DNA from: an uncultured Prevotella sp.
Lineage (GTDB): Bacteria; Bacteroidota; Bacteroidia; Bacteroidales; Bacteroidaceae
Reading direction: 5' to 3'
Assembly: GCA_900556465.1 (NCBI GenBank)
Contig: USPK01000033.1
Span: 1-20,699 of the forward strand
Length of the DNA stretch: 20,699 bases
The position numbers were made by a program, and so were the translations under genes. Positions 1 to 7,513 of this stretch are shown here, piece by piece. Numbering within the stretch: the first letter of the stretch is position 1; every line of letters begins with the position of its first letter. The notes under the pieces were generated by a model that was given only the letters and a program-made list of their open reading frames with translations, made no database searches and was not told the origin of the DNA.

Positions 1-467
1 GCGGGGCGTTGCAGGCGGGCGGTGATGTCGGAGAGAGTGCCGTCCGGCGCCACGCGGTAGAGGCGCTGGTTGGTTGCCGGCGAGCGCAGCGGCCCGCGGT
101 CGGCGCGATAGGGGCCCAGCTTCACGTAGTCGAATGCGGCGGCGGGGAAACCGTCGGGCAGGTGTTCGCGACCGCTGTACCAGCCCGTGCGGAGCGGGCC
201 GCAGTAGCGCTTCACGGCGGCCAGCAGGCGGGCCACGGCGATGGGATCGGCGTCGCCGCCCATGAGGGCCACGCACGTCACCTCGCCGCGGTAGCCGTCC
301 GCCAGGGCCAGCAGGCGTTCCTCCGTCAGTTCCTCGCCCGCGTCCGTCTGGAGCCACGCGCTGTGGCAGCCGGGGCAGCGGTAGGGGCAGCCCGAGAGGT
401 TGACGGCCAACGTCACTTCGTCGGGGAACTCCTGGAACACGATGTCGTGGTTCACGTACTTCAGCAT
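1..467 (-). CDS. nrdG: Anaerobic ribonucleotide reductase activating protein (partial, 3' end outside window)
   Basis: This is a radical SAM activase that puts the glycyl radical on NrdD. Reading the minus strand from the ATG at 467-465 gives at least 155 codons with no stop before the window edge. The start MLKYVNHDIVFQEFPDEV is followed by CPYRCPGCHS (about residues 27-36), the CxxxCxxC site for the 4Fe-4S cluster and SAM. MGGDADP further on fits the family's glycine-rich region. NrdG proteins are usually about 155-175 residues, so only a short C-terminal piece should be missing. The start overlaps the end of nrdD by 7 nt, which indicates translational coupling, and both genes should share the promoter and cobalamin riboswitch upstream of nrdD. 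The identification is firm from motif plus context. Confidence 0.93.
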   Translation of the reverse strand, partial: MLKYVNHDIVFQEFPDEVTLAVNLSGCPYRCPGCHSAWLQTDAGEELTEERLLALADGYRGEVTCVALMGGDADPIAVARLLAAVKRYCGPLRTGWYSGREHLPDGFPAAAFDYVKLGPYRADRGPLRSPATNQRLYRVAPDGTLSDITARLQRP

Positions 468-2602
468 GGCGCAGTAGCTTTTTCGGCGGTTTCCCGGAAG
501 TCCTGCCCCGTGCGGACGTGGGCGTAGTGGCGGCGGGCGGCTTCCTTCTGACGGTCCAGGGAGAAGTTGGACACGCGCTTCAGGTAACCGATGATGCGCG
601 TCAGGTAGTCCACGTCCTTCGAGTGACAGACGGGACACTCCCTGAGGTAACGCTTGTCGATGTGCCCGCAGGCGTTGCAGAGCGTGTTGGGAATGTTGAA
701 CGTGAAGTAGTTGCAGCCTTCGCAGGCCGCTACGCGCAGCAGCTGGCGGTACTGCGCGCGGCTCAGGTGCTCGTCCAGGTTGAGGTGGAGCGCCGATCCG
801 CCGGTGAGGTGGGCTATGTAGCGGCGGCCGTGCAGTCGGAACTTTTCGATGACGTCGGTCGCCGGGTCCTCCACCACGTAGAAGTAGCTGTTGTAGCAGT
901 CGCGCGGCACGCGGTAGCCGTCCTCCCGGTCCCAGCGGGCCATTTTCACGCCCACGTTCTCCGCCGGAATCATCTCGCAGTTGAAGAGTACGTCCTTCGA
1001 GCGGTAGCGGCGGTTGTAGCGCTCGATGAGGCCGAGCACGTCGGCGGCAAAGGCGGCGTAGGCCTCGTTGTCCGAGATGGTGAGGCCCAGGCTCTCGGCC
1101 GCCTCCACCAGTCCGTTCACCCCGATGGTCAGGTACTGGCGGCGCAGGTTGATGTAGCCGGCGTCGAAGAGCGGGAGCATGCCCTTGGCCTGGAGCTGGC
1201 GCAGGTTGGCGTCGTAGGCCAGCTGCACGCGGTGGGCCAGGTCGACGATTTCCTCCAGGAACTCCAGATAGGGCCGCCCTTCGCGCTCGGCCTGCTGTAC
1301 GCAGCGGTTCAGGTTAATCGTCAGCACGCTCTTCGACCCCGTAGACACGCCGCCGGCGCCCAGTGTGTAGCTGAAGCCGTTGTCCTGGATCTCGTTGCGC
1401 AGGCGGCAGCAGGAGGAGAGCGAGTCGGCATTGTCGCTCATGTAGGTGAAGAAGGAGTGGCCGGCGGCGTACATCTCGGCCGTGAAGTCGGCATACTCGG
1501 CGTCGAGGGCGTCGCCGTCGCGCGTCAGGAGGGCCATCGTCTCGACCGGGAACGTCAGCACGGAGCGCGTGCGTTCGGCGTTGAACCACCGCATGAAGCG
1601 TTTCTGCAGCCAGCTCAAGGCCGCCCAGTGGGGCCGCGAGCCGTCCGGGAAGCGGAACTCGCCGAAGAGGCTCTCGAAATAGTAGCGGTCGTAGTAGGAA
1701 ATGTTCCAGAAGACCGACTGATAGTTGCGCGCCCCGGCGGGCTGATTGATGGAGTAGACAATCTGCTCGAAGCAGTCCGTGACGACCTTGTCCACCGTGC
1801 GGCGGCGCAGTGAGAGGTCGGCCGGCGCCTCGGGGTGCAGGTAGTAGTCCTCGCCGTATTCCCGCTCGAGGAAGTAGTTCATGTAGAGGAGGAATTCCGG
1901 CGTGGCGCAGGCGCCGGACAGCATGCTCGAGACCATGAACACCATGTTGACGAAGCCGCCGCAGAACGACTTCAGGTTGGTCGGTGCCGACGCGTTGCCG
2001 CCGATGGAGCGCGTCCCGTGGAGCAGCCACGGGTACATCGTGATGGAGGCGCAGTAGTTCGCCAGGCTGGTCTCGTCGTTCTTGTAGAGGAAATGGCGCC
2101 TCAGGAGGTCGAGGTAGCGCTCGGCGGTCGGTTTGCCGTACATCTGCCGGATGCGGTCGCAGAGCAGGCGGCGGTTCAGGCGGATGAAGCCCGGCTTGGG
2201 CAACTCGCCGATGAGGGTCGCGATGTTCTTGTGCTCCACGTTGGCGTTGGCGTCGTATTTCGAGCCGGTGGCGGCGTTGGCCGAGGCGCAGTAGTCCGTC
2301 AGGAAGCGGAGGCGGGCCGCCGTCTCGCGGTCCTCGCCGTGGCGGTAGCGGTAGAGCATGAACGACTTGGCCGCGGCGAAGTGGCCCGCCGCCATGAGGG
2401 CCGTCTCCACCTGGTCCTGTATCTCCTCCACGCCCATGCCGTCGTGCAGGTCGAGGCGGGCGGTGAGGGCGTCGAGCGTGGCGTCGTCGGCCGGCCGGTC
2501 CACGGAGGCGAAAGCGCGCGCCATGGCCGAACGGATTTTGCTGAGGGCGAACGGTTCGGTCGAACCGTCGCGTTTCCGGATGCGGTAGGTTTCGGGAATC
2601 AT
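461..2602 (-). CDS. nrdD: Anaerobic (class III) ribonucleoside-triphosphate reductase
   Basis: This enzyme reduces ribonucleoside triphosphates to dNTPs under anaerobiosis in the cytoplasm, using a glycyl radical made by NrdG. The 713-residue product begins with an ATP-cone (about residues 3-90, YRIRKRDGSTEPFALSKI), the allosteric activity site. The C-terminus has two CxxC pairs (CNACGH and CPVCHS) that should bind structural zinc. They are followed by RIIGYL, whose Gly, at about residue 672, is the expected radical site. Cys residues in NYCASITMYP and SGACATPEF are candidates for the thiyl and partner cysteines, but I did not align them. Length and domain order are normal for the family. The ATG at 2602 is the natural start because the ATP-cone begins directly after it. 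A cobalamin riboswitch and TAnnTTTG promoter precede it, and nrdG overlaps its end. Confidence 0.96.
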   Translation of the reverse strand: MIPETYRIRKRDGSTEPFALSKIRSAMARAFASVDRPADDATLDALTARLDLHDGMGVEEIQDQVETALMAAGHFAAAKSFMLYRYRHGEDRETAARLRFLTDYCASANAATGSKYDANANVEHKNIATLIGELPKPGFIRLNRRLLCDRIRQMYGKPTAERYLDLLRRHFLYKNDETSLANYCASITMYPWLLHGTRSIGGNASAPTNLKSFCGGFVNMVFMVSSMLSGACATPEFLLYMNYFLEREYGEDYYLHPEAPADLSLRRRTVDKVVTDCFEQIVYSINQPAGARNYQSVFWNISYYDRYYFESLFGEFRFPDGSRPHWAALSWLQKRFMRWFNAERTRSVLTFPVETMALLTRDGDALDAEYADFTAEMYAAGHSFFTYMSDNADSLSSCCRLRNEIQDNGFSYTLGAGGVSTGSKSVLTINLNRCVQQAEREGRPYLEFLEEIVDLAHRVQLAYDANLRQLQAKGMLPLFDAGYINLRRQYLTIGVNGLVEAAESLGLTISDNEAYAAFAADVLGLIERYNRRYRSKDVLFNCEMIPAENVGVKMARWDREDGYRVPRDCYNSYFYVVEDPATDVIEKFRLHGRRYIAHLTGGSALHLNLDEHLSRAQYRQLLRVAACEGCNYFTFNIPNTLCNACGHIDKRYLRECPVCHSKDVDYLTRIIGYLKRVSNFSLDRQKEAARRHYAHVRTGQDFRETAEKATAPC

Positions 2603-2773
2603 GGTAGGGAAGTTAAGGAGCGTCCGGCCGGGGGCAGCGCAGCCGCGGCGGTGGGTCGCAGCGGGCAGGCGGCAGTCCGGGCGGACAGCCCGAGTGGCAC
2701 AAACTGTGGGTAAAATTCCGGTTCAGTCGCCGCGGACCTTCCTGTTCCCGGGAAGTATCCGGACGGTAGCGGC

Positions 2774-2943
2774 AAACGGCAGGTCTTCTGACTTGTCCCT
2801 TCCCAAATCCCTTCCCGCACCGGTGGGGCGCAGTGGACGTAACGATTTGGAAATCACGACGGGACTTACAGCAGCGGGCACTGTCGCCGAGTTGCACGGC
2901 GTTCCCTCTTGGCCGCCGCACCCCAGGCGCGGCGGAACCGTTC
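2774..2943 (-). promoter_or_regulatory. Cobalamin (B12) riboswitch in the nrdDG leader
   Basis: On the minus strand this segment has the conserved cobalamin-aptamer blocks in order: AAGAGGGAACGCCGTG (about 2910-2895), GCCCGCTGCTGTAAG (about 2878-2864), CCACTG (about 2836-2831), GGGAAGG twice (about 2817-2798), and the B12 box AGACCTGCC (2786-2778). GAACGG (2943-2938) can pair with CCGTTT (2779-2774) to close P1. The aptamer starts just after the -7 box at 2951-2958 and ends about 170 nt before the nrdD ATG. I could not identify the expression platform; no clear intrinsic terminator follows, so ribosome access may be what is controlled. Repression of B12-independent isozymes by such elements is known. 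The minus strand and this position make nrdDG the only plausible target. Confidence 0.93.
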
Positions 2944-2950
2944 CGCAGGG

Positions 2951-2958
2951 CAAAGGTA
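2951..2958 (-). promoter_or_regulatory. -7 box of the nrdDG promoter
   Basis: The minus strand reads TACCTTTG, an exact match to the Bacteroidetes TAnnTTTG -7 element. It lies 7 nt before the P1 stem of the cobalamin riboswitch, so transcription would start at or just before the aptamer. No clear -33 TTG is seen upstream, but the DNA there (about 2995-3050) is unusually AT-rich for this window. Confidence 0.75.
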
Positions 2959-3029
2959 AGCAAAATATTCCGTCGCGTACCTCTCCCCGTCCTCCTTTTT
3001 TGGAAAATAATTTTATCGCATTGAGTTAT

Positions 3030-3342
3030 AAAATTTTCCGTTTTGGAAAACTTTCCCGGATTTCCTCCGCTAAAAGTTCTCCGCAATCCCCTACGCCCGC
3101 TTCCCCCGGACGGCAGGCAGCACGCCCCTCGCCGCCGCCTGCATCGCCCGCCGGTTAGGGCGGAAAGCGCTGCCCGTAGCCGCCCCATCGCTCGTAGCCG
3201 CCGCCCCGCCGCCAGAAGCCACCGCCCAGCCGCCAGTGCCCGGGGCCTGGCTCCCGGGTCTGGCCGCCGCGCGTCGAAACGCCGCCGCCGGCCCCTCCCC
3301 ACCTGTGGGCAGGGACAGACCGGCGGCGACCGGCGGCGCGGG
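3030..3342. other. Non-coding GC-rich spacer with a degenerate 21-bp repeat
   Basis: There is no convincing gene between the nrdDG promoter and the lipoprotein gene. Frames that stay open here have Arg/Pro/Ala-rich products typical of chance ORFs in GC-rich DNA. An AT-rich stretch at 3000-3060 contains a weak TTTTCC/GGAAAA inverted repeat (3034-3050). From about 3165 to 3240 a degenerate repeat with 21-nt spacing is visible: GCCGCCAG recurs at 3208 and 3229, and related blocks lie 21 nt before. The repeat is diverged and could be chance. Confidence 0.45.
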
Positions 3343-3360
3343 GCCGAACTTGCGTTCAGC
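3343..3360 (-). terminator. Hairpin just after the lipoprotein stop codon
   Basis: On the minus strand GCTGAAC and GTTCGGC pair over seven bases (one G-U) around a GCAA tetraloop, 6 nt after the TAA of the lipoprotein gene. No U-tract follows, so it may protect the 3' end or terminate weakly rather than act as a classical intrinsic terminator. Confidence 0.4.
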
Positions 3361-3366
3361 TTCCCG

Positions 3367-3861
3367 TTATTGCGGCTGTCCGATGTGGCACGACAGGGTG
3401 TCCGGGTTTTGCTCCAGCCGCATCAGCTCTCGCTGCGTCAGGGTCGGGCCCAGCGTCTTTTCTATGTAAATACTGCTGTTGTTCGACACGCTGGCGCCTG
3501 TCTGCACGCGGATAGCGAAATTGCGGGAGAAGCTGTACGACGCTTTGTCGAGGACTACGCCCTCCTTCGTGCGGTAGCTGACCACCATGAACGGGCTGAA
3601 GGGGACCGCCACGTCGGTCAGGGTTTTGGTCCAGGCGCTTTCGGTGAGCGTCTCCGACTGCAAGGCGCCGCTGGCGTCGCGGTAGGTCACGGTGACGTCG
3701 GACAGTTGGAACAGGTCCTTGAGGTCGCCGACGGTGTAGGTGACCTGGGCGGTGTTGTCGTCGGGCAAGGTCAACTGTTCTTCGTCGTCACAGGCGCAAA
3801 GCGGGAACGTGAGGAGGAGAGTGCTGAGTAGTAACAGCGGAATCGTCAAAATTCTTTTCAT
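3367..3861 (-). CDS. Small acidic lipoprotein of unknown function
   Basis: The 164-residue product starts MKRILTIPLLLLS, a type II signal peptide, with lipobox LCAC and the lipidated Cys at position 24. DDEE follows directly, and acidic residues at this place act as a lipoprotein export signal in Bacteroidetes, so exposure on the outer surface is likely. The rest is Thr/Ser/Val-rich with alternating hydrophobic residues, suggesting a beta-sandwich. It contains two segments reading like a repeated strand pattern (SDVTVTYRDASGA, SPFMVVSYRTKEG). I do not recognise the family. The gene stands alone, has its own -7 box 50 nt upstream, and ends with a small hairpin. It resembles the DUF4840/DUF4903-type small lipoproteins in general appearance only; this is not an assignment. 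Confidence 0.82.
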   Translation of the reverse strand: MKRILTIPLLLLSTLLLTFPLCACDDEEQLTLPDDNTAQVTYTVGDLKDLFQLSDVTVTYRDASGALQSETLTESAWTKTLTDVAVPFSPFMVVSYRTKEGVVLDKASYSFSRNFAIRVQTGASVSNNSSIYIEKTLGPTLTQRELMRLEQNPDTLSCHIGQPQ

Positions 3862-3910
3862 AAACAGGGATTTGGTGAGGTGGATAAAGAAATAAAATCT
3901 CTCGGTTCAG

Positions 3911-3918
3911 CAAAGATA
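3911..3918 (-). promoter_or_regulatory. -7 box of the lipoprotein gene promoter
   Basis: The minus strand reads TATCTTTG (TAnnTTTG), about 50 nt before the ATG at 3861. A TTTCG at 3942-3938 lies 19 nt upstream and could serve as a weak -33 element. Confidence 0.7.
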
Positions 3919-4033
3919 TAGAAAGGCGGGCGGCGAGCGAAAGAAAGACCCGTTTTTCTTTTCGTTCGTCCGGGCTGCCGCTTGACCTCGCGCAGCGGAG
4001 GTGGAGGAAGGCGGGGCACGGGCGATGGCGGGA

Positions 4034-4705
4034 GAAAGTTATCGGCGCCCGGTTGTCCGCGTTGTGCCCTGCGCTGTTTTGCTTCGTCCCTTTGCCGTCG
4101 TCCGGTTTCGCGTTTCTCTGAAAATCACCCCGTGCCTCGCTGTCGGGCGGAACAATCTGCCCGCCTTGTCGCTTGTCGCCGCCGGCCTGCTGTACGTTTT
4201 TCTGAAAATCATCCTGTGCGCCGCCGCCGTGCGGAACAATCTGCGCGCCCGGTCGCTCTTCTTCGCCGTCCTGCTGTACGTTTGTCTGAAAATCATCCCG
4301 CGCCCTGCCGCCGTGCGGAATAATCTGCCCGCCCTGTCGCTCTTCGGCGCCGGACGGCAGAATGTTTTTCTGAAAATCACCCCGCACCCCGCTGTCGGGC
4401 GAAACAATCTGCGCGGACGGTCATTCGTCGCCGTCGGCCGGCTGAATGTTCTTCTGAAAATCACCTCGTGTCCCGCTGTCGTACGGAACAATCTGCCCGG
4501 CCTGTCGCTCTTCGGCGCCGTCCGGTTGGACGTTCTTCTGAAAATCACTCCGCGCCTCGCTGCCGTGCGGAACAATCTGCGCGCCCGGTCATTCGTCTGC
4601 GCCGGCCAGCTGTACGTTTGTCTGAAAATCATCCCGCGTCCCACCGTCGTGCGGAACAATCTGCGCGCCCGGTCATTCATCGCCGCCGGCCGGGCGGGAT
4701 GCTTC
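4034..4705. repeat. 84-bp tandem repeat array, seven units plus a degenerate one
   Basis: The plus-strand block CTGAAAATC recurs at 4118, 4202, 4286, 4370, 4454, 4538 and 4622, exactly 84 bp apart every time. A second core, AACAATCTGC (once AATAATCTGC), recurs in phase. The 84 bp before 4118 look like an eighth, decayed copy. Units differ by many substitutions but by no insertion or deletion. Because 84 is a multiple of three, several frames stay open right through: plus 4001-4765 and minus 4680-4039. In another minus frame the units look most protein-like (QIVP then DFQKN), but three of seven have TGA (4423-4421, 4591-4589, 4675-4673) where others have CGA. No signal peptide, ribosome-binding site or recognisable domain supports any frame. 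I call it a repeat, not a gene. Confidence 0.93.
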
Positions 4706-4725
4706 CGCCGTTTGAGGCGAAAAGG

Positions 4726-4788
4726 ACGGGCCTTATTCCCGTTTTTACTGGGCCTATCCCCGTAATTTCTGGCCCTATTCCCGTGGTG
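4726..4788. repeat. Dispersed 3 x 21-bp element, copy A
   Basis: Three 21-bp units (4726, 4747, 4768) each hold a GGCCTTATTCCCG- or GGCCTATCCCCG-like core followed by a short A/T-rich or mixed linker such as GTTTTTACT. The same architecture recurs at 11895, 18113 and 20473. This copy is the most diverged (ATTCC replaces AGCCC) and lies about 220 nt past the stop of the triple-hydrolase gene. Confidence 0.8.
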
Positions 4789-4900
4789 GCAGGGACGGGG
4801 CCTGCCCGCAGGCCGCCGGATTTCCGCGAAGCGGGCCGGATGCTCCCGTCCGCGGCGACGGAGGGCGGGGGCGGAGGAATGCCGCCGGCTGCCGCGGGGT

Positions 4901-5026
4901 GGTCCACTGACGCCGCTGGCCCGGCGATGGCTGCCACGGGACGGTCCGCAGACATCGCAGGCCCGGCTATGGTGGCCGCGGGACGGTCCGCTGACGTCGC
5001 TGGCCCGGCTATGGCTGCGCCAGGAC
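4901..5026. repeat. 42-bp tandem repeat, three units, overlapping the 3' end of the hydrolase gene
   Basis: GGTCC blocks at 4901, 4943 and 4985 start three 42-bp units sharing GCAGGCCCGGC/GCTGGCCCGGC-ATGG. The third unit contains the last codons and TAG stop of the hydrolase gene (5011-5009). Read on the minus strand, two units carry the same CCATAGCC around the stop, so the array looks like duplication of the gene's terminus into its 3' flank. The stretch 4789-4900 between this array and element A is GC-rich, and I see nothing else in it. Confidence 0.88.
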
Positions 5027-7144
5027 GGCGGACAGGCGGTGGGCCAATACGGCGTAGCCCGCCGGCGTCAGGTGGATGGCGTCGCCGCTGTAAAGCCCTT
5101 CGCGCAGGCGGCCGGCGGCGTCGAGGAACCACGGGGCGGGGTCGACGAACTCAGCGCGCCCGAAGCGGTGGCGCCGGAGCCGTTCGAGGACGTCCAGGCT
5201 GCGGCGGCGCAGGTCGCTCCCCTCCGTCCCCGCCGGCAGGAGCCCCAGCACGACGATGCGCGACCGGGGAAAGCAGCGCTCGGCCGCTGCTGTGACGGCC
5301 ACGATGCCGGCCGCCACCTCTTCAGGATATTGCCCGTCGGACAGGAGGTTGTTCACGCCGATGGCAATGACGACGTTCTCGGGCCGGCAGTCGGCGTAGT
5401 GGCCCTGCTCCAGCCGCCAGAGCAGGTTTTGCGTGCGGTCGCCCGACACGCCGGCACTCTCCCACGTGCCCGCCCCGAAGGCGCTGTCCATGGCCGCCTG
5501 GCCCGGCCGGTAGGTGACGAGTTTCCGGCCGCCCCCGCAGCCTTGCGCGATGGAGTTGCCGAGCAACAGGAGCCGGAGCTGCCGCCCCGCCAGGGTAGCC
5601 GTGATATCGTCCGCCACGGCGTGCCACTCCGCCCCCTCGGCCCAGCCCGCCCCGGAGCGGTATTCGTTGCCCGGAACGGGACGCACCGCGTCGTCGGGCA
5701 GCCGGTCCGTGGCGCGGAGGATAAAGCGGACAATGGGCGAAGGGTCGGCCAGCGAGTGCGGATGGTGGCCCACGCCGGGCTTGTGTATCACGCGGAGGTC
5801 GCCGCCGTAGCGGCGCAGGGCCGCCTCGAAGCGCGCGGTGTTTTCGGCCACGGGGACCACGCTGTCCGCGTCGCCCACGACGTGGAGACAGGCAATGCCG
5901 GCCCGCGCGATGCGTTCGGCGTGGTCCAGCGGGTTGCCGCGCCAGGCCAGGGCCTCCGCCTCGTCCGCAAAGCCGTAGGCGGCGAGCAGCCGGGCAACGT
6001 CGGGGGCCGAGCCCGCCGAGGCGCCGCGCCCCAGGGGCCAGCTCGCGATGTCGAGCACCGGGGCGTCGGCATAGATGCAGGCCACGCGGCGCGGGTGGCG
6101 GGCGGCCCAGTTGTAGACGGCCAGGCCGCCGCGGCTCATGCCCTCAAGCACCACGCGGCGCGACAGGCCCGCGCGGCGCATCCGCTTGTAGAACGCGTCC
6201 CAGCGGTCCAGGTAGCGCGGCGCGCCGTAGCCGTCCGCCACGTCGCAGTAGGCCACGTGGAACCCCTGCTCCAGCAGGGCGATGTCCGTCTGCGGCTCGT
6301 GGTCCCAGAAGCGGGCCCGCAACACCCACGGCCGGCCGGGTGCCTCGTGGCGCGGCCGCACCAGTTTGCAGGCCACGCCGTCCGTCTCGAAGTCGTAGCC
6401 CTCGAAACCGTGGAAGCAGAACGGCCGGGCCTGGCGCAACGTCCGCAACGGGCGCGGACGGGCCGCCGCGGCCATGCGACGGACGTATTGCCCGATGCGA
6501 TGGGCCATGAGTCCCGCACCGATAGCCGACGGGTGGAGGCGGTCCGGCATGAGGGCCGCGTCCCAACGGTCGCCGAAGAGGTCCGTGAGGCGCACGATGT
6601 CGTATCGCTCCTTCCAGGCCAGCTCCTCCACCGCCGGGCAGACGTCGCGCTCGATGCGTTCCGGGCTGATGGTGCCCGCCTCTTCCAGGAAGCAGCGCAC
6701 GGGCGTGAGCAGCACGACGCGGGGGCGAGACGGCAGGTCGCGGTAGGCGGCGGCCAGGCGGCCGTAGTCCGCGAGAAAGGCCTCGCGGCCCTTCCAGTTC
6801 TGCGGCTTCGTGTCGTTCGTACCCATCTTGAGCAGCACAATGTCCGGCGCGAAGTCCAGCGAGGCGCGGTAGGCCGCGGTCGCCGTGTAGGGATGGTCGC
6901 CCCGGGGTGACGCCGTTGTGGCCGAGACGCCGAAGTTGCGCACCTCGTAGCCCTCGCCCAGGTAGGCTTGCAGCTGGGCCGGATAAGCGTTGGCCTCGCG
7001 GTTGGGAATGCCCGCGCCGAAGGTGATGCTGTTGCCGACGCAGGCCACACGTACCGGCACGCGCGCGGAGCGCTTCCGGCCCGCGCTTTTCAAGGGCAGG
7101 AGGCAGAGGAGAGAGAGGAAAATCCAGAAGTTCCAGTTTTTCAT
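5009..7144 (-). CDS. Secreted three-domain hydrolase: SGNH esterase, alpha/beta hydrolase, SGNH esterase
   Basis: The 711-residue product begins with a signal peptide (MKNWNFWIFLSLLCLLPL), which fixes the ATG at 7144; longer readings upstream only add chance Arg/Pro sequence. Domain 1 (about 30-225) is an SGNH hydrolase: GNSIT with Ser39, GTND at 108-111, DRLHP with Asp201 and His204. Domain 2 (about 240-480) is an alpha/beta hydrolase with nucleophile elbow GMSRGG (Ser337), GDADSVVP (acid near 425-427) and GVGHH (His 460 or 461). Domain 3 (about 520-711) is a second SGNH hydrolase: GNSIA (Ser531), GVNN (596-599), DAIH (688-691). All three catalytic sets look intact. Such enzymes commonly remove acyl groups from plant or host glycans; that role is inferred and no glycosidase neighbours support a specific substrate. 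It is a single-gene unit, and its 3' end lies in a 42-bp repeat. Confidence 0.93.
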   Translation of the reverse strand: MKNWNFWIFLSLLCLLPLKSAGRKRSARVPVRVACVGNSITFGAGIPNREANAYPAQLQAYLGEGYEVRNFGVSATTASPRGDHPYTATAAYRASLDFAPDIVLLKMGTNDTKPQNWKGREAFLADYGRLAAAYRDLPSRPRVVLLTPVRCFLEEAGTISPERIERDVCPAVEELAWKERYDIVRLTDLFGDRWDAALMPDRLHPSAIGAGLMAHRIGQYVRRMAAAARPRPLRTLRQARPFCFHGFEGYDFETDGVACKLVRPRHEAPGRPWVLRARFWDHEPQTDIALLEQGFHVAYCDVADGYGAPRYLDRWDAFYKRMRRAGLSRRVVLEGMSRGGLAVYNWAARHPRRVACIYADAPVLDIASWPLGRGASAGSAPDVARLLAAYGFADEAEALAWRGNPLDHAERIARAGIACLHVVGDADSVVPVAENTARFEAALRRYGGDLRVIHKPGVGHHPHSLADPSPIVRFILRATDRLPDDAVRPVPGNEYRSGAGWAEGAEWHAVADDITATLAGRQLRLLLLGNSIAQGCGGGRKLVTYRPGQAAMDSAFGAGTWESAGVSGDRTQNLLWRLEQGHYADCRPENVVIAIGVNNLLSDGQYPEEVAAGIVAVTAAAERCFPRSRIVVLGLLPAGTEGSDLRRRSLDVLERLRRHRFGRAEFVDPAPWFLDAAGRLREGLYSGDAIHLTPAGYAVLAHRLSAVLAQP

Positions 7145-7213
7145 AGGATGAAGGAGTAAGCAGGAAAACGGTCGGCGTAGCGGCCGCGATGATCCGCCGG
7201 TGCTGCGCCGCTG

Positions 7214-7221
7214 TAAAAGTA
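7214..7221 (-). promoter_or_regulatory. Probable -7 box of the triple-hydrolase promoter
   Basis: The minus strand reads TACTTTTA inside TTGCCTACTTTTACAG, one base off TAnnTTTG, about 70 nt before the ATG at 7144. No clear -33 element was found. Confidence 0.55.
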
Positions 7222-7316
7222 GGCAATTTCCGCGCATCCGTATCCGCCGCCGTCCGATTTTCTGTGCCCGGGTGTGCCGCGCTTGGGCGAAGAGGGCCGT
7301 TTCGCGGCGGGGCGCT

Positions 7317-7379
7317 GGCTGCGTGCGGCGGGGGGATGGCTGCGCAAGGCGAGGGAATGACAGCACGCGGCGGAACGAT
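7317..7379. repeat. 21-bp tandem repeat, three units
   Basis: Units starting at 7317, 7338 and 7359 share the plan GGCTGCG-x-GGCG-GGG-AT (third unit GACAGCACGCGGCGGAACGAT). Each is exactly 21 bp. Units 1 and 2 are clearly related and unit 3 more loosely. It lies in the gene-free stretch between the hydrolase promoter and the rnc terminator. Confidence 0.65.
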
Positions 7380-7513
7380 AGCGCGGTTTGGTCCATTGCG
7401 GCTTCTGGACATTCCCGGAAAGCGAGGAACAGGGAGCGGCGGAGCGGCTGCCTGTGAGGAGCGTGCCGCGACGAAGGGCCGGAGCGTCCGGACCGCAGGA
7501 GGGGCGAGGAGAT
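7380..7513. other. Gene-free spacer
   Basis: This GC-rich stretch lies between the 21-bp and 126-bp arrays. Open frames here are extensions of chance ORFs with Arg/Gly/Pro-rich products. I see no promoter, RNA gene or terminator in it. Confidence 0.5.

Noticed and set aside
518..1813. Long plus-strand open frame opposite nrdD (431 codons), and similar antisense frames opposite the hydrolase, rnc, fabF and metallophosphatase genes.
   Set aside because: They are products of high GC in third codon positions of the real genes. Their translations are Val/Arg/Gly/Ala-rich with no domain, and no promoter or ribosome-binding site precedes them.
3034..3050. TTTTCC/GGAAAA inverted repeat as a terminator.
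   Set aside because: The stem is short and A/T-rich, and no gene ends close by. It is more likely part of the AT-rich promoter flank.
4118..4705. A CRISPR array.
   Set aside because: Whole 84-bp units are similar, with no short invariant repeat alternating with unique spacers, and no cas gene is nearby.
4001..4765. 254-codon plus-strand open frame through the 84-bp array, and minus frame 4680-4039.
   Set aside because: The first starts with GTG without promoter or signal peptide, and both are open mainly because the period is a multiple of three and stops are rare in GC-rich repeats. Neither shows a known fold.
7145..7396. A longer start for the triple-hydrolase gene, adding 84 residues.
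   Set aside because: The added residues are Arg/Pro/Ser-rich and would bury the clear signal peptide, and the likely -7 box at 7214-7221 lies inside them.
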